A stretch of 64,000 nt of DNA, taken from Bacteroidota bacterium. GTDB lineage: Bacteria; Bacteroidota; Bacteroidia; Chitinophagales; Chitinophagaceae. A program made the position numbers and the translations under genes. Shown piece by piece: positions 39,274 to 48,248 of this stretch. Position 1 is the first letter of the stretch. The number at the start of each line of letters is the position of its first letter. The notes beneath the pieces are model-generated. The model was not told the origin of the DNA. It did no database searches and saw only the letters and a list, made by a program, of their open reading frames with translations. The DNA lies in contig JAFAGI010000001.1 in the NCBI GenBank assembly GCA_023422835.1, positions 256,780 to 320,779 on the forward strand, written 5' to 3'.

Positions 39274-39311
39274 GCCTTGTGTAATTCTTAGTGAACTTAG
39301 TGGTTATAAAA
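39274..39311. repeat. Right imperfect inverted repeat of the GxxExxY cassette
   Basis: It begins at the base after the GxxExxY stop and ends just before the ATG of the second metH half, so it doubles as its leader. See the left repeat at 38849-38885 for the pairing. Confidence 0.5.
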
Positions 39312-41981
39312 ATGAAAAGAACAAAATCTTATCTGTCATTATCCGGCCTGGAGCCGCTGATCATTCGCCCGGAGAGCAATTTTATCAATATCGGTGAGCG
39401 CACAAATGTTACAGGTTCAAAGCGGTTCGCGCGGCTCATCAGGGAAAACAAGTTTGAAGAGGCACTGGATGTGGCCCGTCAGCAGGTAGAAAACGGCGCA
39501 CAGATCATTGACGTAAACATGGACGATGCCCTGCTCGACGGAGAGAAAGCCATGACCACTTTCCTGAACTTCCTGCAAAGCGAACCAGACATCGCCAAGA
39601 TTCCGGTAATGATAGACTCCTCTAAGTTCAACATAATCCAGGCAGGGTTAAAATGTGTGCAGGGAAAATGCGTGGTCAACTCCATCTCCATGAAAGAAGG
39701 CATTGACAGCTTTATAGAACATGCCAGGATATGCAGGAGGTACGGGGCCGCCGTAGTAGTTATGGCATTTGACGAAGAAGGCCAGGCCGATACGCTGCAA
39801 CGAAGGGTAGATATATGTTCCAGGGCATACACTATTCTTACGGAACAGATTGGCTTCCCGCCGCAGGATATTATTTTCGACCTGAATGTGTTTGCCATTG
39901 CCACCGGGCTTGAGGAGCATAACAACTATGCCGTAGACTTTATCGAAGCCGCCCGCATTATTAAACAAAAATATCCTTTAGCCAATATCAGCGGCGGCGT
40001 CAGCAACCTCTCTTTTTCTTTCCGCGGAAATGAGACTGTGCGTGAGGCCATGCACAGCGTATTCCTCCTGCACGCCGTAAAACCGGGTATGAATATGGGC
40101 ATAGTAAACGCCGGGCAGTTGATTGTGTATGATGAAATTGAACCTGAGCTGAGGGAGCTTTGCGAAGATGTGATACTCAATCGCAATAACGAAAACAATG
40201 AAGCTACAGAAAAACTCATCACTTACGCCGAAACCGTCAAGGTCAAAGGCAAGGTGCAGAAAAAAGATGATGCCTGGAGAAACACACCTGTGGAAGAAAG
40301 GCTGAAACACGCACTGATAAACGGCATCACGGAATTTATTGATACAGATACAGAAGAAGCCAGGCAGAAATACCCCAAACCGCTGCATGTGATAGAAGGC
40401 CCGTTAATGGACGGCATGAACGCGGTAGGCGACTTGTTCGGCGCAGGAAAAATGTTCCTGCCACAGGTAGTAAAAAGCGCACGGGTAATGAAAAAGAGCG
40501 TAGCCTATTTGCTGCCTTTTATTGAAGAAGAAAAAGAAGAAGACACAGCCGGAAGAGGCACTATTTTACTGGCCACTGTAAAAGGCGATGTGCACGACAT
40601 AGGTAAAAATATTGTGGGTGTAGTATTGGGCTGCAATGGCTATAAGATTATTGACCTTGGCGTAATGGTACCGGCAGATAAAATTTTAGACGAAGCCCAA
40701 AAGCAAAATGCAAATATCGTAGGCTTAAGCGGCCTCATCACCCCGTCACTGGATGAAATGGTGAATGTAGCTAAAGAAATGAAACGCCGAAATATGACGC
40801 AGCCGCTGATGATCGGGGGCGCCACAACCTCAAGGATGCATACGGCAGTAAAGATTGCGCCTGAATACGATAATGGTGTAATACACGTACTGGATGCATC
40901 ACGGTCGGTAACTGTTGCAGGAAAACTGCTAAGCGATGAAACCAGGACAGCTTTCGTTGAAGATATCCAAAAAGAATACGCCGGACTGCGCGAAGACTTT
41001 GCCAATAAGCAACCGGTAAAAAAATATATACCGTTTAAAGAGGCCCAAAACAATCCTGCAAAAATAGACTGGAGCGCTTACACTCCTGTAGAGCCCGCGT
41101 TTATCGGTACCCGCAATTTCACAGATCATGACCTGAATGAAATAAGAAATTACATAGACTGGAAACCATTCTTCATTTCATGGGAACTGCATGGCAACTA
41201 CCCCGACATTCTTACAGACGAAGTTGTAGGTACCGAAGCAACCAGGCTCTTTAAAGATGCCAACCACATGCTCGACCGCATTATTGAAGAAAAGTGGCTA
41301 TCGGCTTCCGGCGTTGTTGGATTCATGCATGCATCAAGAACTGCCCCGGATACCATTCATGTAGCAATGGGCGATAAAGTTTTTAACCTGGAATGCCTGA
41401 GGCAGCAGGTAAAAAAAGCAGCAGGCCAGCCCAACAACTCACTGGCAGATTTTATAAAGCCTGCAGAATATGGGAGTGATTACCTCGGTGCATTTGCAGT
41501 GACCATCCACGGTATTGAGCCGCACCTGCAAAGATTTATAGATGATCATGATGACTACAGCAAGATTATGCTGCAGGCATTGTCTGACAGGCTGGTGGAA
41601 TCTTTTGCGGAAATGCTGCACCGCAAAGTGCGTACAAACCTTTGGGGATATGTAAAAGATGAAACACTCACTAATGAAGATCTGATCAAAGAAAAATATA
41701 CCGGCATTCGCCCCGCGCCCGGCTACCCTGCCTGCCCGGAGCATACGGAGAAATACAAACTGTTTGACCTGCTGGACGTAACCGCGAACACAGGCATTCA
41801 GCTTACCGAAAACCTGGCCATGTACCCTGCATCCAGCGTCTGCGGCTGGTACATAGCACACCCCCAAAGCAAATACTTTGGTATAGGAAAAATTAAAAGA
41901 GACCAGTACGAAGATTATAAAAACAGGAAAGGATGGAGCGAGGAAGAAGCAGAAAAATGGTTGGGCGGCCTTACCGAATAA
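39312..41981 (+). CDS. metH: Methionine synthase, folate-, cobalamin- and AdoMet-binding part
   Basis: An 889-residue protein with the remaining MetH modules: methyltetrahydrofolate domain (about 15-275, with [17 protein letters not shown]), cobalamin cap (about 325-410), cobalamin domain with [11 protein letters not shown], where His428 is the lower axial ligand, and the reactivation domain (about 560-889) with [12 protein letters not shown]. All are complete. ATG at 39312 is preferred over an in-frame GTG at 39291 because the leader from 39291 is the inverted repeat. It must work with the product of the gene at 37864. A terminator-like hairpin follows 27 bp after the stop. No metF is adjacent. 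Confidence 0.95.
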   Translation: MKRTKSYLSLSGLEPLIIRPESNFINIGERTNVTGSKRFARLIRENKFEEALDVARQQVENGAQIIDVNMDDALLDGEKAMTTFLNFLQSEPDIAKIPVMIDSSKFNIIQAGLKCVQGKCVVNSISMKEGIDSFIEHARICRRYGAAVVVMAFDEEGQADTLQRRVDICSRAYTILTEQIGFPPQDIIFDLNVFAIATGLEEHNNYAVDFIEAARIIKQKYPLANISGGVSNLSFSFRGNETVREAMHSVFLLHAVKPGMNMGIVNAGQLIVYDEIEPELRELCEDVILNRNNENNEATEKLITYAETVKVKGKVQKKDDAWRNTPVEERLKHALINGITEFIDTDTEEARQKYPKPLHVIEGPLMDGMNAVGDLFGAGKMFLPQVVKSARVMKKSVAYLLPFIEEEKEEDTAGRGTILLATVKGDVHDIGKNIVGVVLGCNGYKIIDLGVMVPADKILDEAQKQNANIVGLSGLITPSLDEMVNVAKEMKRRNMTQPLMIGGATTSRMHTAVKIAPEYDNGVIHVLDASRSVTVAGKLLSDETRTAFVEDIQKEYAGLREDFANKQPVKKYIPFKEAQNNPAKIDWSAYTPVEPAFIGTRNFTDHDLNEIRNYIDWKPFFISWELHGNYPDILTDEVVGTEATRLFKDANHMLDRIIEEKWLSASGVVGFMHASRTAPDTIHVAMGDKVFNLECLRQQVKKAAGQPNNSLADFIKPAEYGSDYLGAFAVTIHGIEPHLQRFIDDHDDYSKIMLQALSDRLVESFAEMLHRKVRTNLWGYVKDETLTNEDLIKEKYTGIRPAPGYPACPEHTEKYKLFDLLDVTANTGIQLTENLAMYPASSVCGWYIAHPQSKYFGIGKIKRDQYEDYKNRKGWSEEEAEKWLGGLTE

Positions 41982-42008
41982 AGATATAAAGCTGTGATTA
42001 CACCAAAA

Positions 42009-42035
42009 GAGGTTGCATCAACATGATACAACCTC
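42009..42035. terminator. Hairpin between metH and the YceI gene, bidirectional
   Basis: GAGGTTGCAT and ATACAACCTC form a 10-bp stem with one wobble and a 7-nt loop. On the plus strand a short T run follows, and on the minus strand (from the YceI gene) AAAA precedes, i.e. TTTT follows. It can serve both convergent genes. Confidence 0.7.
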
Positions 42036-42054
42036 TCTTTATTCTATGGGAAAA

Positions 42055-42735
42055 TTATTTTTTCTTACCCCTCAGCCTGATCTCAAGCTCGATGTCTTTG
42101 CTAATCATCCAGTTTTGCGGATCGCCTTCAGCTTTATAGTTCAGCCCCCATTTGGACCTATCGAAACTAAACTTAGCATCAACAGTTACCACGCTGTCTG
42201 TAATGGCAATTTTAGCAGGGAATGTAACGTTGATAATGCTATCTTTCAGCTTCAAGTTGCCGCTAACCATGTTAGTAGCGCCGTTGAGCAACGCACGCGC
42301 CTGTGCGCTGTCATATGGCGCCACAGTGGTGATCTCAAAGGTTGATACAGCATATTTTTCTATTCCAAAGAAGTCATTGCTCTTTAAATGATTCTGAAGA
42401 ACCATATAGTTTTTCCCCGGTTCGGTTACAGAAGTTGAGTCTACTGTAAGGGTGTTCATATTGATGTTGAATGATCCACCGCTAACATTAGCGCTGTCAG
42501 TAATAGACACAGACCCGTCTTTCAGTCTCAGCGTGCCCCAGCGCGGCGAAACCCCGCCGGTATGTGTAGCTCTCCAACTGATAATACTAAAAGAGGTATC
42601 CACTTCGTAAACGATACCTGTAGGCACAGCAACGGCCTGGGCTTCAGACACAGTAGCCTGTGGAGAATCGCTGCCCCCACAAGATGCAAGCAGCGCGGCT
42701 GCCATAATAAAACTTCCAATGAATACTTTCTTCAT
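42055..42735 (-). CDS. YceI-domain lipoprotein
   Basis: A 226-residue lipoprotein (lipobox LLASC, lipidated Cys19) with a YceI-type lipocalin-like barrel from about residue 38: the starting YEVDTSFSIISWRATHTGG, then SGGSFNINMNTLTVDS and the C-terminal KAEGDPQNWMISKDIELEI are all typical. The family binds isoprenoid chains and is periplasmic or membrane-anchored; the substrate here is unknown. ATG start gives the signal peptide directly. It diverges from an outer membrane protein gene over 363 bp. Confidence 0.93.
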   Translation of the reverse strand: MKKVFIGSFIMAAALLASCGGSDSPQATVSEAQAVAVPTGIVYEVDTSFSIISWRATHTGGVSPRWGTLRLKDGSVSITDSANVSGGSFNINMNTLTVDSTSVTEPGKNYMVLQNHLKSNDFFGIEKYAVSTFEITTVAPYDSAQARALLNGATNMVSGNLKLKDSIINVTFPAKIAITDSVVTVDAKFSFDRSKWGLNYKAEGDPQNWMISKDIELEIRLRGKKK

Positions 42736-43098
42736 ATAATGCTGGTTTATTGTATAATAATATCTCTGACAACAAATTTAATGGAAATAATCTTTTAATA
42801 AGCAGAGACCAAAATAATATTGATATTTTAATATTAAAATATCACATATGTGAATAAGTCCGGGACATGACAGCAAGTAATGCAGATAGCAGCATTTTAA
42901 CAATCCTAAGAAATAAATTTGCTTATCATTGATTGTAGAACTAACCGGTAATCCCGCATAGGAATAGTTTTTATTGTAAAAAGATAAATGTATATGAAAT
43001 AACCATGAAGATTAGCCGTCTATACCAACCTGGAATGAGTATGGAATCTAAGCGCTGGTTATTCTATGTGACCAATAAAGAAAATAAAATAAATCAAC
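42736..43098. other. Divergent intergenic region with palindromes
   Basis: 363 AT-rich bp between the YceI lipoprotein gene and an outer membrane protein gene. No coding sequence seen. It contains the adjacent palindromes at 42822-42853, which may be an operator for one or both genes. Confidence 0.5.
42822..42853. promoter_or_regulatory. Adjacent perfect palindromes, possible operator
   Basis: Bases 42822-42843 form a perfect 22-bp palindrome (GATATTTTAAT and its complement). TCACATATGTGA at 42842-42853 is a second perfect palindrome sharing two bases. They lie 87 bp before the YceI start and 246 bp before the divergent gene. Binding protein unknown. Confidence 0.45.
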
Positions 43099-43686
43099 AT
43101 GAAAAAAATACTCTTTGCCTCTGCGCTGCTTTTTGCATGCAGCATCGGCGTTTCAAAGGCACAGCTTGAAGAAGGAAATGTGCTCATCGGCGCACAACTT
43201 GCCAACATTGATTTTGGCTTTGGCAGTGGTAATTCTTTCAGCATCAACCTTTCTCCGCAGGTAGGCTACTTTATTGAAGATAATATAGCCGTCGGCGGCC
43301 TGTTCAATCTCGGCTATCAAACAGCACGCGTTTCAGGCAGCAGTAAAGGCAATAATATTTTTAATTATGCCATCAACGGGTTTGGAAGGTATTATTTTAA
43401 CCCTGGTGAAAAAGGCATCAACAATTTATTGAACCACGGCAGGTTTTTCGCGGAAGCCAACGCAGGTATTGCAGGCTCTACCGGCAATGCAATTGGCTTG
43501 AATATTGGGTTTGGGCCCGGTTATGCTTATTTCATCACACCAAATGTAGCCTTGGAAACTTTGGTAAAATACAATGGCAATTTTGGCGATGGCGCCAAAA
43601 GCGGGCTCGGCCTGAACCTGGGCTTTAAAATTCATCTGCCTTCCGGCAAGCTGAAACAAATGCGCGACAATCCGGGGTCACTATAA
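43099..43686 (+). CDS. Outer membrane beta-barrel protein
   Basis: A 195-residue exported protein. Signal peptide 1-21 with the end VSKAQ. The remainder is made of alternating hydrophobic strands ending in aromatic or polar turns, such as NLGYQTARVSGSS, FGRYYFNPG, NIGFGPGYAYFI and LNLGFKIHL. This fits an eight-stranded barrel of the OmpA/OmpW-like porin_family class in Bacteroidota. No peptidoglycan-binding domain follows. Function unknown. ssb is 106 bp downstream on the same strand. Confidence 0.8.
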   Translation: MKKILFASALLFACSIGVSKAQLEEGNVLIGAQLANIDFGFGSGNSFSINLSPQVGYFIEDNIAVGGLFNLGYQTARVSGSSKGNNIFNYAINGFGRYYFNPGEKGINNLLNHGRFFAEANAGIAGSTGNAIGLNIGFGPGYAYFITPNVALETLVKYNGNFGDGAKSGLGLNLGFKIHLPSGKLKQMRDNPGSL

Positions 43687-43792
43687 TTAACCGTGTAAGA
43701 CAGCTACTTACATGCAGCAAAAAAAGTTAAGTTTTTTTTGAATTTTAATTTTTTATATGTAATTTGCTGTAAACATTACAAAACTAAGCATT

Positions 43793-44203
43793 ATGATTAA
43801 GCTACAAGTCATTGGAAACCTGGGTCGCGATGCTGTTGTAAACAACGTCAATGGCCGCAATGTAATAAATTTCAGCGTTGCACATACAGAAAGATTTAAA
43901 GATAGTACAGGCGAACAAAAAGAGAGAACAGTGTGGGTGGATTGTGCCTATTGGTCAGACAAAACCGCCATTGCTCCTTACCTGAAAAAGGGTACGCAGG
44001 TTTACGTAGAAGGCGGGCCCGATGTGCGGGTGTATCAAAACCAGGAAGGCAAGCAGGGCGCTTCCCTTTCGCTTCGCGTGCAGAATGTGCAGTTGCTGGG
44101 GGCGAAAAGTGGTTCCGGTAATGAGAGTACACCGCCCAACGGAGGCAATATCGCCGGATCTATCTCCAACGGTGATCAGGTGGAAGATGATCTGCCCTTC
44201 TAA
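43793..44203 (+). CDS. ssb: Single-stranded DNA-binding protein
   Basis: A 136-residue SSB. The OB fold covers residues 1-105, with MIKLQVIGNLGRDAV at the start, FSVAHTERF and the aromatic DNA-binding positions in VWVDCAYWSDKTA and YLKKGTQVYVEGGPD. A Gly/Ser-rich linker follows and the acidic tail ends in DDLPF, which contacts partner proteins. Forms a tetramer. A second, more typical housekeeping SSB may exist elsewhere; I cannot tell. It has its own terminator 25 bp after the stop. Confidence 0.95.
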   Translation: MIKLQVIGNLGRDAVVNNVNGRNVINFSVAHTERFKDSTGEQKERTVWVDCAYWSDKTAIAPYLKKGTQVYVEGGPDVRVYQNQEGKQGASLSLRVQNVQLLGAKSGSGNESTPPNGGNIAGSISNGDQVEDDLPF

Positions 44204-44228
44204 AAACTTACCAGAAGTATGTATACAG

Positions 44229-44255
44229 GCTGCTCCCGCGGAGCAGCTTTTTTTA
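44229..44255 (+). terminator. Rho-independent terminator of ssb
   Basis: A perfect 8-bp stem, GCTGCTCC with GGAGCAGC, a 3-nt loop (CGC) and seven T. It begins 25 bp after the ssb stop. Confidence 0.9.
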
Positions 44256-44316
44256 TTTTTTATTGAGGAATGATTTTTGAAATGGTTGGTTGTAATTTGA
44301 AAGTAAACCTATACTT

Positions 44317-45609
44317 ATGGAATTCATTATCATATTTTTATTGATCTTACTGAATGGCATATTTTCTATGAGCGAAATAGCGCTTATATCTTCCAGGAAA
44401 TTTAAACTGGAGAACAAGGCAAAAAACGGAAGTGTAAAATCCAGGAAAGCACTGGAGCTGGCAGCTAACCCCAACAGCTTTTTATCTACTGTGCAAATTG
44501 GCATTACACTCATCGGCTTACTTACAGGTATGCTGAGTGGGGAGAAACTGTCGCGCTACGTGCAGCCGGTGATTGAGCGTATAGATGCACTCAAGCCTTA
44601 TGCAGCCAGTGTCTCATCAGTATTAATACTAATCATGGTTACCTACCTGAGCATTGTTTTTGGAGAACTGCTGCCCAAAAGAATAGGTATGCTGTTCCCG
44701 GAGAAAATATCTGCAGTGGTAGCGTTTCCCATGAACTTCATAGCCAAAGCCGCCAAACCTTTTATCTGGTTGCTGACCGGCACCAATGAGGTAATGCTGA
44801 AGATTCTGGGGCTGAAAAACAAGCAAGACAGCAGTGTGAGCGAGGAAGAAGTAAAGGCCATGATCAAACTCGGCGCAGAGCATGGCGACATACAGGAAAT
44901 AGAACAGAACATTATTGACCGCGTGTTTTTCCTGGGCGACAGGAAAGTAAGCGAGCTGATGACCCCGAAGAAAGATATCGTTTGGGTTGACATCAATGAC
45001 AGCCTGGATTCCATTAAACAAAAAGCAAGAGAACAACCGCATTCCGTATACCCGGTTAGTGATAAAGAGTTAGACGAGCTCAAAGGCATTGTACGCCTGA
45101 AAGATATTTTCCCGAAAAGCATCAGCAATGAAAGCTTTAAACTGGCTGAATACATCAGGCCCGCCCTGATCGTGGCAGAAACATTGCCCGTGTATAAAGT
45201 ATTGGATAAGTTTAAGGAGAAGAAAACACACCATGCCATTGTTGCCGATGAGTATGGCTCAATCCAAGGAATGATAAGTATTGACGATGCGCTCGATACC
45301 CTGATAAATACCGATTCGGAAGAAGATATGGACGAATACAAAATCGTTCAGCGCAAGGACGGCAGTTGGCTGGCAGACGGACAGCTTCCCTTCTTTGTAT
45401 TCCTTCAAGAGTTTGATATACCTGAGCAAAGAGCGCCGAAAGGTTCTTTCAATACGCTGGGCGGCTTTATCCTGGAACAACTGAACTACCTGCCGCAGGC
45501 CGGCGAAAAGATCAGCTGGGACAATTACGACTTTGAAGTACTTGACCTTGACGGGCTGCGTATTGATAAAATACTGGTGTCTTTAAAAGAAGCGGAAGAA
45601 CAAGAATAA
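44317..45609 (+). CDS. CNNM/CorC-type hemolysin-family membrane protein
   Basis: A 430-residue protein. An N-terminal DUF21/CNNM membrane domain covers residues 1-170 with about three helices and the SEIALISSRKFKLE signature. Two CBS domains follow (about 200-330, with ELMTPKKDIVWVD and KTHHAIVADEYG), and a CorC_HlyC C-terminal domain ends it (about 345-430, with DGSWLADGQLPF). Family members in bacteria take part in Mg2+/Co2+ homeostasis; the hemolysin name is historical. The arrangement is full and typical. It converges with an AspT-like transporter gene, with a hairpin between them. Confidence 0.93.
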   Translation: MEFIIIFLLILLNGIFSMSEIALISSRKFKLENKAKNGSVKSRKALELAANPNSFLSTVQIGITLIGLLTGMLSGEKLSRYVQPVIERIDALKPYAASVSSVLILIMVTYLSIVFGELLPKRIGMLFPEKISAVVAFPMNFIAKAAKPFIWLLTGTNEVMLKILGLKNKQDSSVSEEEVKAMIKLGAEHGDIQEIEQNIIDRVFFLGDRKVSELMTPKKDIVWVDINDSLDSIKQKAREQPHSVYPVSDKELDELKGIVRLKDIFPKSISNESFKLAEYIRPALIVAETLPVYKVLDKFKEKKTHHAIVADEYGSIQGMISIDDALDTLINTDSEEDMDEYKIVQRKDGSWLADGQLPFFVFLQEFDIPEQRAPKGSFNTLGGFILEQLNYLPQAGEKISWDNYDFEVLDLDGLRIDKILVSLKEAEEQE

Positions 45610-45612
45610 AAT

Positions 45613-45630
45613 TGCCGGCATAAGCCGGCA
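45613..45630. terminator. Hairpin between convergent CNNM and AspT-like genes
   Basis: TGCCGGC and GCCGGCA form a 7-bp stem with an ATAA loop. On the minus strand ATTTTATTC follows, so it is more likely a terminator for the AspT-like gene than for the plus-strand gene, which lacks a T run. Confidence 0.5.
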
Positions 45631-45652
45631 GATCAAACCTATATATAAGACT

Positions 45653-47320
45653 TTAAATAAACAACAATATCAGTAGCTGGGCCATCAGAATACGCATAAG
45701 TGTTGTAAATGGATAAACTGCAGCGTAAGTAAGTGCAGGGCTGTCTGAATTCGTTGTCTGGTGTGCAAATGCCAGTGCAGGCGGATCAGTAGAAGCTCCT
45801 GCCAACACACCGCATATCTCCAGGAAGTCGAGCTTGTAAACGATACGCGCAATCAACCCGCCTGTAAGTAAAGGAATCAGGGTAATGCCAATACCCATCA
45901 GCAGCCAGATAAGCCCGTCTCCTTCCGTAAGGGTTCTTACGAAATTGGCGCCAGCCCCCAATCCTACAGCAGCCAGGAAAAGCACAATACCGATCTCTCG
46001 TACCATTAAATTAGCGCTTTGAGATACATAATGCGTTACAGAGAACTTGCCCCCAAAACGGCTGATAAGTATCGCCACGATCAACGGACCGCCGGCCAGG
46101 CCTAACTTTATGGGCACGGGTACACCGGGTATGCTCAATGGTATGCTTCCTACCAGTACACCCAATGTGATGCCCAGGAATAATTCGGCAATATGCGGCG
46201 TACGCAGGCTCTTTTTATTACCAAAGTCTGCAGCAAGTGCATCAATATTTTTTTCTTCGCCAATAACAGTAAGCGTATCACCGAATTGCAGCTTGGTATT
46301 TGCATTCGGTATAAACTCAATGCCTGCCCTGTATACCCTTGATATGGTTACGTTGTAGCGCGGTATGATGTGCAGGTTGCCCAATGTACGGCTGTAAGCT
46401 TTTGGCTGGGATACGTTTATTCTTCTTGAAACAACGTTTTTGGAATTGTGCTTATCACCCAGCATTTCAAAATCGCTTTCGGTACCTACCAGGTTTTTTA
46501 CCTTTTCAATATTTTCAGAACTGGCAATCACAAGGAGTATATCGCCTTCATTCATGATCATCTCTTTGCGTGCCGTGCGGATCTCTTCTCCCTGGAAAAT
46601 ACGGGAAACTATAAAGTTAAAATCCAATGTTTTCCACAATACGCCGAGTTCTTTACCAAACAGGTTGGGGTTCTTCACTTCCAAAGTTATTCTTTTAAAA
46701 GAAGATGTATTGGCAGCTCTTTTCCAGGCATTCAGCCTTGCCTCGGCATTTACATTTACCCTGAACACAGTTCTGAACAGCAACATTACCAGTATAATGC
46801 CTACCACGCCAAAGGGGTAAGCGATGGCATAACCTGTAGGCAGGTTCACGCCCAGCTCCGGCCTGATCTCGGCAACTGTTTGCTGTGCAGCGCCCAGCCC
46901 TGGTGTATTGGTAACAGCTCCCGACATGATGCCTACCAGCGTTACAATGTCTGTGTTAGCAAAATAGTGCAGGCAGATAACAACAGTTACACCTGTAAGG
47001 ATGATGATAAGCGCTATGAAGTTCAGCTTAAGGCCTTCTCTCTTAAACGAGGCAAAAAAGCCCGGCCCTACCTGTAACCCGATGGTATAAACAAATAATA
47101 TTAAACCAAATTCTTTTATAAAATGCTGAACTTCCGGATTTACCGTGAAACCAAAGTGCGATATGGCAATGCCCGTGAACAAAACGAAGGTAATTCCCAA
47201 AGAAACACCGAATATTTTCACCTTGCCCAATGCCACTCCAATGGCAATGGTGATAGCAAAAATAATAACCGTGTACGCCACACTTTCATGGTTGTTGAAA
47301 AGATCAATTATCCAGTTCAT
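45653..47320 (-). CDS. AspT/YidE-type transporter with two RCK_C domains
   Basis: A 555-residue inner membrane protein. Two blocks of about five helices each (roughly 1-180 and 370-555) carry the duplicated AspT signatures, including GVMSGAVTNTPGLGA-like GIMSGAVTNTPGLGAAQ and, in the second half, GVLAGASTDPPALAFA. Between them lie two RCK_C (TrkA_C) domains, about 200-285 and 290-370, with EGDILLVIASSENI and FGDTLTVIGEEKN. Members exchange aspartate and alanine or transport unknown acids. The ATG at 47320 is preferred over one 24 bp upstream because hydrophobic sequence starts there. A TIGR02757 gene is 81 bp upstream. Confidence 0.92.
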   Translation of the reverse strand: MNWIIDLFNNHESVAYTVIIFAITIAIGVALGKVKIFGVSLGITFVLFTGIAISHFGFTVNPEVQHFIKEFGLILFVYTIGLQVGPGFFASFKREGLKLNFIALIIILTGVTVVICLHYFANTDIVTLVGIMSGAVTNTPGLGAAQQTVAEIRPELGVNLPTGYAIAYPFGVVGIILVMLLFRTVFRVNVNAEARLNAWKRAANTSSFKRITLEVKNPNLFGKELGVLWKTLDFNFIVSRIFQGEEIRTARKEMIMNEGDILLVIASSENIEKVKNLVGTESDFEMLGDKHNSKNVVSRRINVSQPKAYSRTLGNLHIIPRYNVTISRVYRAGIEFIPNANTKLQFGDTLTVIGEEKNIDALAADFGNKKSLRTPHIAELFLGITLGVLVGSIPLSIPGVPVPIKLGLAGGPLIVAILISRFGGKFSVTHYVSQSANLMVREIGIVLFLAAVGLGAGANFVRTLTEGDGLIWLLMGIGITLIPLLTGGLIARIVYKLDFLEICGVLAGASTDPPALAFAHQTTNSDSPALTYAAVYPFTTLMRILMAQLLILLFI

Positions 47321-47401
47321 TTGATGTTTAAATTTGAACCGCAAAGTTATACCCTAAAAAACTAACAAAATATGATATTTATCGTGTTTTGGACTAAAAC
47401 A

Positions 47402-48172
47402 TCAATAATACTTCTCTACCACACCCAGTCCGAACAGTGCATAGTCGTATTTGGCAGGGTCTTCCGGATCAAAGGTGCTCAGGTGTTGCGTAAGCTCTAG
47501 GCACGCATTGAAATCGGTCTGTTTCCTATGCAGCAGGCCCAGTTTTTTGGCAACCCTGGCTACGTGCAGGTCTATTGGGCAGAGCAGGTCTCTGGGAGCA
47601 ATGTTTTGCCAGATGCCAAAGTCTACGCCGCAGTTATCCTTTCTTACCATCCACCGCAGAAACATGTTAAGCCGTTTGCAGGTAGAGTTATTCAGCGGCG
47701 TGGAAATATGCTTCCTGGTGCGCTGAGGGGCATCTTCCAAGGAGAAAAAATAATGGTGAAAGTATATAAGCCCTTCCCTGACGCTGAAATCTTCTTTGCT
47801 GCAATCCGGCGGCAGAAATGCGGCTTCCAGGGATGAATGCCTTGTGTAATGGTGTTGCAGCAACGCAATAAAGTACAGCAGGTCTGTTGGGTTGAATGTG
47901 CGGTGCTTAAAATGCAGCATGCGCGCCAGGTCCCTTTCCTGGTGGTTTACAATAAAATCGTAAGGCGCATGGTCCATCAGTTGCATCAGCTCTTTTGACT
48001 TATTGATGATGATAGTGCGGTTGCCCCAGGCAAATACCGCTGCAAACAGGCCGGCAATTTCTATATCCTGCTTTTGAGAAAACAGGTGCGGGATGCAGAT
48101 GGGGTCTTGCTCAATAAAAGCGGGCTGGTTGTACTGCGCCGTTTTCCTGTCTAGGAAATCCTTAATATCCAT
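47402..48172 (-). CDS. TIGR02757 family protein
   Basis: A 256-residue cytoplasmic protein of the TIGR02757 family, found mainly in Bacteroidota and spirochaetes. Characteristic stretches are QDIEIAGLFAAVFAWGNRT, LQHHYTRHSSLEAAF, and CPIDLHVARVAKKLGLLHRK. The fold resembles helix-hairpin-helix DNA glycosylases, but a catalytic role has not been shown. Length is usual. It is divergent from the flippase gene by 76 bp. I see no other repair gene next to it, apart from ung further on. Confidence 0.9.
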   Translation of the reverse strand: MDIKDFLDRKTAQYNQPAFIEQDPICIPHLFSQKQDIEIAGLFAAVFAWGNRTIIINKSKELMQLMDHAPYDFIVNHQERDLARMLHFKHRTFNPTDLLYFIALLQHHYTRHSSLEAAFLPPDCSKEDFSVREGLIYFHHYFFSLEDAPQRTRKHISTPLNNSTCKRLNMFLRWMVRKDNCGVDFGIWQNIAPRDLLCPIDLHVARVAKKLGLLHRKQTDFNACLELTQHLSTFDPEDPAKYDYALFGLGVVEKYY

Positions 48173-48248
48173 CTGTCAAAAATATAAATTATTGGCAGGT
48201 AATAACTATTTGTTCTTACATTTGTTTCTACGAAAGCAACAGGCACTC

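Noticed and set aside
48093..48248. Longer N-terminus for the flippase
   Set aside because: It overlaps the start of the divergent TIGR02757 gene and its promoter region; the family N-terminus begins at 48249.
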